The position numbers were made by a program, and so were the translations under genes. 24,972 nt of DNA from Candidatus Njordarchaeum guaymasense (GTDB lineage: Archaea > Asgardarchaeota > Njordarchaeia > Njordarchaeales > Njordarchaeaceae): contig JAUQYT010000144.1 of NCBI GenBank assembly GCA_030587605.1, positions 1 to 24,972 of the forward strand, given 5' to 3'. Below the pieces are notes generated by a model, which did not search any database, was not told the DNA's origin, and saw nothing but the letters and a program-made list of their open reading frames with translations. This document shows positions 23,039 to 24,972 of the stretch, piece after piece; the stretch's first letter is position 1; the number at the start of each line of letters is the position of its first letter.

Positions 23039-23066
23039 CGCTTACGAGGCAAGAAAGAAAGGCGAA

Positions 23067-23132
23067 ACTCGAATACTCGAGAGTATTTGATACCGAAAGA
23101 CTCAAAGACTCGACGGTATTTGAGTCTTTGTC
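23067..23132. repeat. Two tandem 33-base hairpin units
   Basis: ACTCGAATACTCGAGAGTATTTGA (first unit; shown in pieces ACTCGAATACTCGA and GAGTATTTGA) and ACTCAAAGACTCGA + CGGTATTTGA (second unit) match at about 20 of 24 positions with a period of 33. Each unit is itself an inverted repeat, e.g. AATACTC-GA-GAGTATT. Confidence 0.5.
23092..23127 (+). repeat. 36-base direct repeat, left copy flanking hicBA
   Basis: Begins ACCGAAAGACTCAAAG and ends GGTATTTGAGTCT; identical over all 36 bases to 23804-23839. It contains a perfect 9-base stem AGACTCAAA / TTTGAGTCT with a 12-base loop; in this copy the stem extends to 11 pairs. Confidence 0.85.
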
Positions 23133-23238
23133 CCCATGCCTTTTTGTGAGAAAATCTCAGCATCAGTTACCATTTTTCGCCAGATGGAATCTTAGGATAA
23201 CCCTGCTGGAGGAGGGATCATGTCATTCCTCGCGGGAC

Positions 23239-23247
23239 TTATAAATA
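23239..23247 (+). promoter_or_regulatory. TATA-like box for hicBA
   Basis: TTATAAATA, framed by GGGA and TCCC, a weak dyad where the HicB antitoxin could bind. Initiation near 23270. Confidence 0.45.
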
Positions 23248-23307
23248 TCCCAGACTTATTACATTGCTATTGTCCTCTCAGTATGTTGTGATTGGGAGAG
23301 TGATTCT

Positions 23308-23544
23308 ATGAAAGCGCTGAGTTACCGGATTCTGTTGCGAAAGGAACCTGAAGGTGGATACACAGTAATAGTTCCATCGCTTCCAGGTTGCGTCACATAT
23401 GGAGATTCCATAGATGACGCGGTGACAAAAGCAAGAGAAGCAATAGAACTGTACATCGAGAGCTTGAAGGAGCATGGGGAAGAAGTGCCAACGGAGGATG
23501 AGACCTTCGAGTACACTGTAAAGGTGGAATCTTCCTATGCCTAA
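23308..23544 (+). CDS. hicB: HicB-family antitoxin
   Basis: Seventy-eight residues with the partial RNase-H-like fold of HicB: a first strand LSYRILLRKEPEGGYTVIVP, the signature SLPGCVTYGDSIDDAVTKAR, the helix EAIELYIESLKEHGE and a last strand FEYTVKV. HicB blocks the HicA toxin active site; no separate DNA-binding domain is present in this short form, so autoregulation, if any, would need another surface. ATG with GGGAGAG eight bases before it. It overlaps hicA by eight bases (translational coupling) in the order antitoxin-toxin. Confidence 0.88.
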   Translation: MKALSYRILLRKEPEGGYTVIVPSLPGCVTYGDSIDDAVTKAREAIELYIESLKEHGEEVPTEDETFEYTVKVESSYA

Positions 23545-23761
23545 GCTCCCTCCCCTCACGCCTGACAAAGTCATCAAGATTCTTGAGAGAAAAGGATTCA
23601 CCTTGGACAGAGTGAGAGGTAGTCATCATATCTATTATAATCCTGTGACGAAGAAAAGGGTCATTGTCCCACTTCACAAGAGAGAACTGCCAAAGGGTAC
23701 GTTACTTGAGATTCTAAGACAGGCCGACATAAGTCGAGACGAGTTTGCAGAGTTGCTATGA
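23537..23761 (+). CDS. hicA: HicA-family mRNA interferase toxin
   Basis: Seventy-four residues with the dsRNA-binding-like fold of HicA: TPDKVIKILERKGFTLDRVR, then GSHHIYYNP with the catalytic His, RVIVPLHKRELPKGTLLEIL and a helical end. It cleaves mRNA when freed from HicB. All core features are present, so the toxin is probably functional. The pair sits between two identical 36-base repeats, unlike ordinary chromosomal neighbours. Confidence 0.88.
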   Translation: MPKLPPLTPDKVIKILERKGFTLDRVRGSHHIYYNPVTKKRVIVPLHKRELPKGTLLEILRQADISRDEFAELL

Positions 23762-23803
23762 GGAAGTCAGAGCCACAGATTGCGGTGAATTTTGAAGGGC
23801 GCC

Positions 23804-23839
23804 ACCGAAAGACTCAAAGACTCGACGGTATTTGAGTCT
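23804..23839 (+). repeat. 36-base direct repeat, right copy flanking hicBA
   Basis: Identical to 23092-23127, 712 bases apart, and 42 bases after the hicA stop. Flanking bases differ on both sides, so the repeat borders are sharp. As a hairpin it may also end the hicBA transcript (a short C/T-rich stretch follows). Confidence 0.85.
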
Positions 23840-23862
23840 GATTCCCCCAGGAGTGGCGCTGC

Positions 23863-24066
23863 TTATAGCGAGCGCGTGTGCGCGTGTCTTTCTGAATGCA
23901 ATTGTCCACCTGTTGCCCAATTGCTCTTTGGCGCTTCATAAATGACTATGTGGACTGCTTCCTTTGGAACTCCTAAATCTTCAAAAACTTTAGTTATCCC
24001 TTCGACTGTTTTCTTCTTGTTCTCAGGGCTCATGCCCTCCCAAACAGTAACTTGAACTATTGGCAT
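23863..24066 (-). CDS. 4-oxalocrotonate tautomerase-family protein
   Basis: Sixty-seven residues starting MPIVQVTVWEGMSPENKKKT, then VEGITKVFEDLGVPKEAVHI and VIYEAPKSNWATGG. After Met removal the N-terminal Pro is the catalytic base of this superfamily, and the beta-alpha-beta pattern is normal. The last 12 residues (HSERHAHTRSL) are less typical and close to the repeat region. The physiological substrate of such stand-alone archaeal members is unknown. ATG with GAGGT nine bases upstream. Confidence 0.88.
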   Translation of the reverse strand: MPIVQVTVWEGMSPENKKKTVEGITKVFEDLGVPKEAVHIVIYEAPKSNWATGGQLHSERHAHTRSL

Positions 24067-24370
24067 TTCGCTTTTACCTCAAATAACCTGCTATTTGGCC
24101 TAATTAATGTGTTTGCGCGCGCTATAGTGATTCAGTGACAGAGATCGGCTACGTGCGCTTTAGCGCGTTAAGCAGAAATTTATTTTTTGATTTTTTCTTA
24201 TATAATATTATAATAAGAATTTTTCAAAAGATACGGAACCAGAAGAATTCAAGTGCGCGCTTGAACTAAAATTCAGTCCCCCACACACATTCTCCAACAC
24301 TCAATCATTTACTCGCGTCATCTCTCTTACTCACTCATACACACTCACACTCACCCAGCGCGCGCGCTCG
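24067..24370. other. 304 bases: AT-rich promoter patch and low-complexity tract, no gene
   Basis: 24178-24225 is a very AT-rich patch with the near-palindrome CTTATATAATATTATAATAAG, probably the promoter zone of the tautomerase gene. GCGCTTTAGCGC (24159-24170) is a short GC stem. 24275-24355 is a CA/CT-rich low-complexity tract, ending in GCGCGCGC before the stop of the peptidase gene. Confidence 0.5.
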
Positions 24371-24972
24371 TCAATCCTCTCGTCTCCAAGTTCTGAGCCA
24401 TTGCTCGAATCCTCTGCAAGAGGTGCCTATTCTTCGTGCCAGAATGTCATCTTTGACTTCGAACGTGCCAATTAAGTTTTTCATGAAGGATTCTCCATAT
24501 TTGCGGTACAATTCGAAGACGCCCATGAAGAATTTCCCGTGATACCACGCGTAATTCAAAAACCCAACACGTGCATACAGTTTCTCGAAATCCTCCAAAC
24601 TTGTATACTTTACAAGAGGGCGCCCACCCTTATACATGGCTTTGGTCACGATCTCAACCACACGCAAATCTTTCCTATACTCTACCTCAAACCTCTTCAG
24701 AAATGCATAGGTTGTATAGTCAGCGAATAGCTCACTAAGCCAAGCTGCTCCAAAACTTATTCGCCTTTTCTCTGCGAACCCATGTGTAAACTCATGCACT
24801 ATTAGATGATCAAACAATATTTGCAAAGCCCGGGTAAAAGCCGCCTCTTCATGACCCACAGCTGAAGCCAATGATTTTCTCAACACCTCAGAGCAATTGT
24901 CAAACATTGGTGACAGGGATTTGATAGCAGGCGTGTCAATATCGGCTGTAAGGTGTACAGCGCCCATGTCTG
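24371..24972 (-). CDS. HExxH zinc metallopeptidase-like protein, probably continues past the right edge
   Basis: The visible 198 or more residues contain LFDHLIVHEFTHGFAEKRR, a zinc HExxH motif. About 20 residues on, WLSELFADYTTYAFL supplies a Glu that fits the third ligand of gluzincin-type peptidases. The C-terminal half (YAWYHGKFFMGVFELYRKYG, FMKNLIGTFEVKDD) resembles the helical end of such enzymes. No signal peptide or transmembrane span is visible. An ATG lies at 24965-24967, but the frame stays open to the edge, so the real start and any N-terminal domain may be outside. Family beyond HExxH is not recognised. Confidence 0.65.
   Translation of the reverse strand, partial: DMGAVHLTADIDTPAIKSLSPMFDNCSEVLRKSLASAVGHEEAAFTRALQILFDHLIVHEFTHGFAEKRRISFGAAWLSELFADYTTYAFLKRFEVEYRKDLRVVEIVTKAMYKGGRPLVKYTSLEDFEKLYARVGFLNYAWYHGKFFMGVFELYRKYGESFMKNLIGTFEVKDDILARRIGTSCRGFEQWLRTWRRED

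Noticed and set aside
22512..23105. 197-codon minus-strand ORF with internally repeated motif
   Set aside because: The repeat in the protein (HLDxSVxVQVxFW) merely mirrors DNA repeats A and B; the rest has no protein-like pattern and no promoter was seen.
23067..23132. CRISPR-like short repeats
   Set aside because: Only two tandem units plus one distant copy, no regular spacers, and no cas genes.

Overview
The window looks archaeal. Genes are preceded by TATA-like boxes about 25-35 bases before the likely transcription start. Several genes use GTG or TTG starts with short GGAGG-type ribosome sites. The gene set also fits: a thiolase pair with a DUF35 partner, a Dpo4-type DNA polymerase IV, an ACR3 arsenite pump, a UbiA-type membrane enzyme, and an Fe/Mn superoxide dismutase of archaeal type. 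I cannot name the lineage; a TACK archaeon (Thaumarchaeota/Bathyarchaeota-like) is a guess. The superoxide dismutase and bacterioferritin suggest exposure to oxygen.

Layout, left to right. (1) 1-3768, minus strand: acyl-CoA metabolism, with a 3-hydroxyacyl-CoA dehydrogenase, two divergent thiolase-like proteins in tandem and the start of a DUF35 protein. (2) 3988-6222, plus strand: a scarred region. The N-terminal stub of a TnpB transposon protein is followed by an AlkC/AlkD-like HEAT-repeat DNA glycosylase and a radical SAM (spore-photoproduct-lyase-like) gene. The radical SAM gene has lost its C-terminal half and is fused in frame to the C-terminal zinc-ribbon end of a TnpB, including the IS200/IS605-type right-end hairpin. 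(3) 6278-8071: divergent ACR3 arsenite exporter and ArsR repressor. (4) 8094-10363: a compact thiol/metal set of OsmC-like protein, lipoyl-carrier GcvH-like gene (broken by one frameshift), two overlapping DGC-domain proteins and a divergent CxC thioredoxin-like protein. This is the best candidate for an undescribed system.

(5) 10499-15111, minus strand: two tandem paralogous MFS transporters with long charged tails, then a CorA metal channel behind a palindrome. (6) 15523-18515, plus strand: a glycosylatable, membrane-anchored surface protein, DNA polymerase IV, and a divergent UbiA-family membrane protein. (7) 18553-19914, minus strand: an ArsB/NhaD-type ion transporter. (8) 20268-21581, plus strand: bacterioferritin and superoxide dismutase, separate units that share an identical 15-base promoter block and each end in a hairpin terminator.

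(9) 21696-24972: an accessory, decayed region. It holds a broken membrane/zinc-ribbon gene, diverged repeats with a small ORF, a HicB-HicA toxin-antitoxin pair flanked by identical 36-base direct repeats (each a hairpin), a tautomerase, an AT-rich and low-complexity gap, and an HExxH metallopeptidase running off the right edge. No rRNA, tRNA or CRISPR array was recognised.
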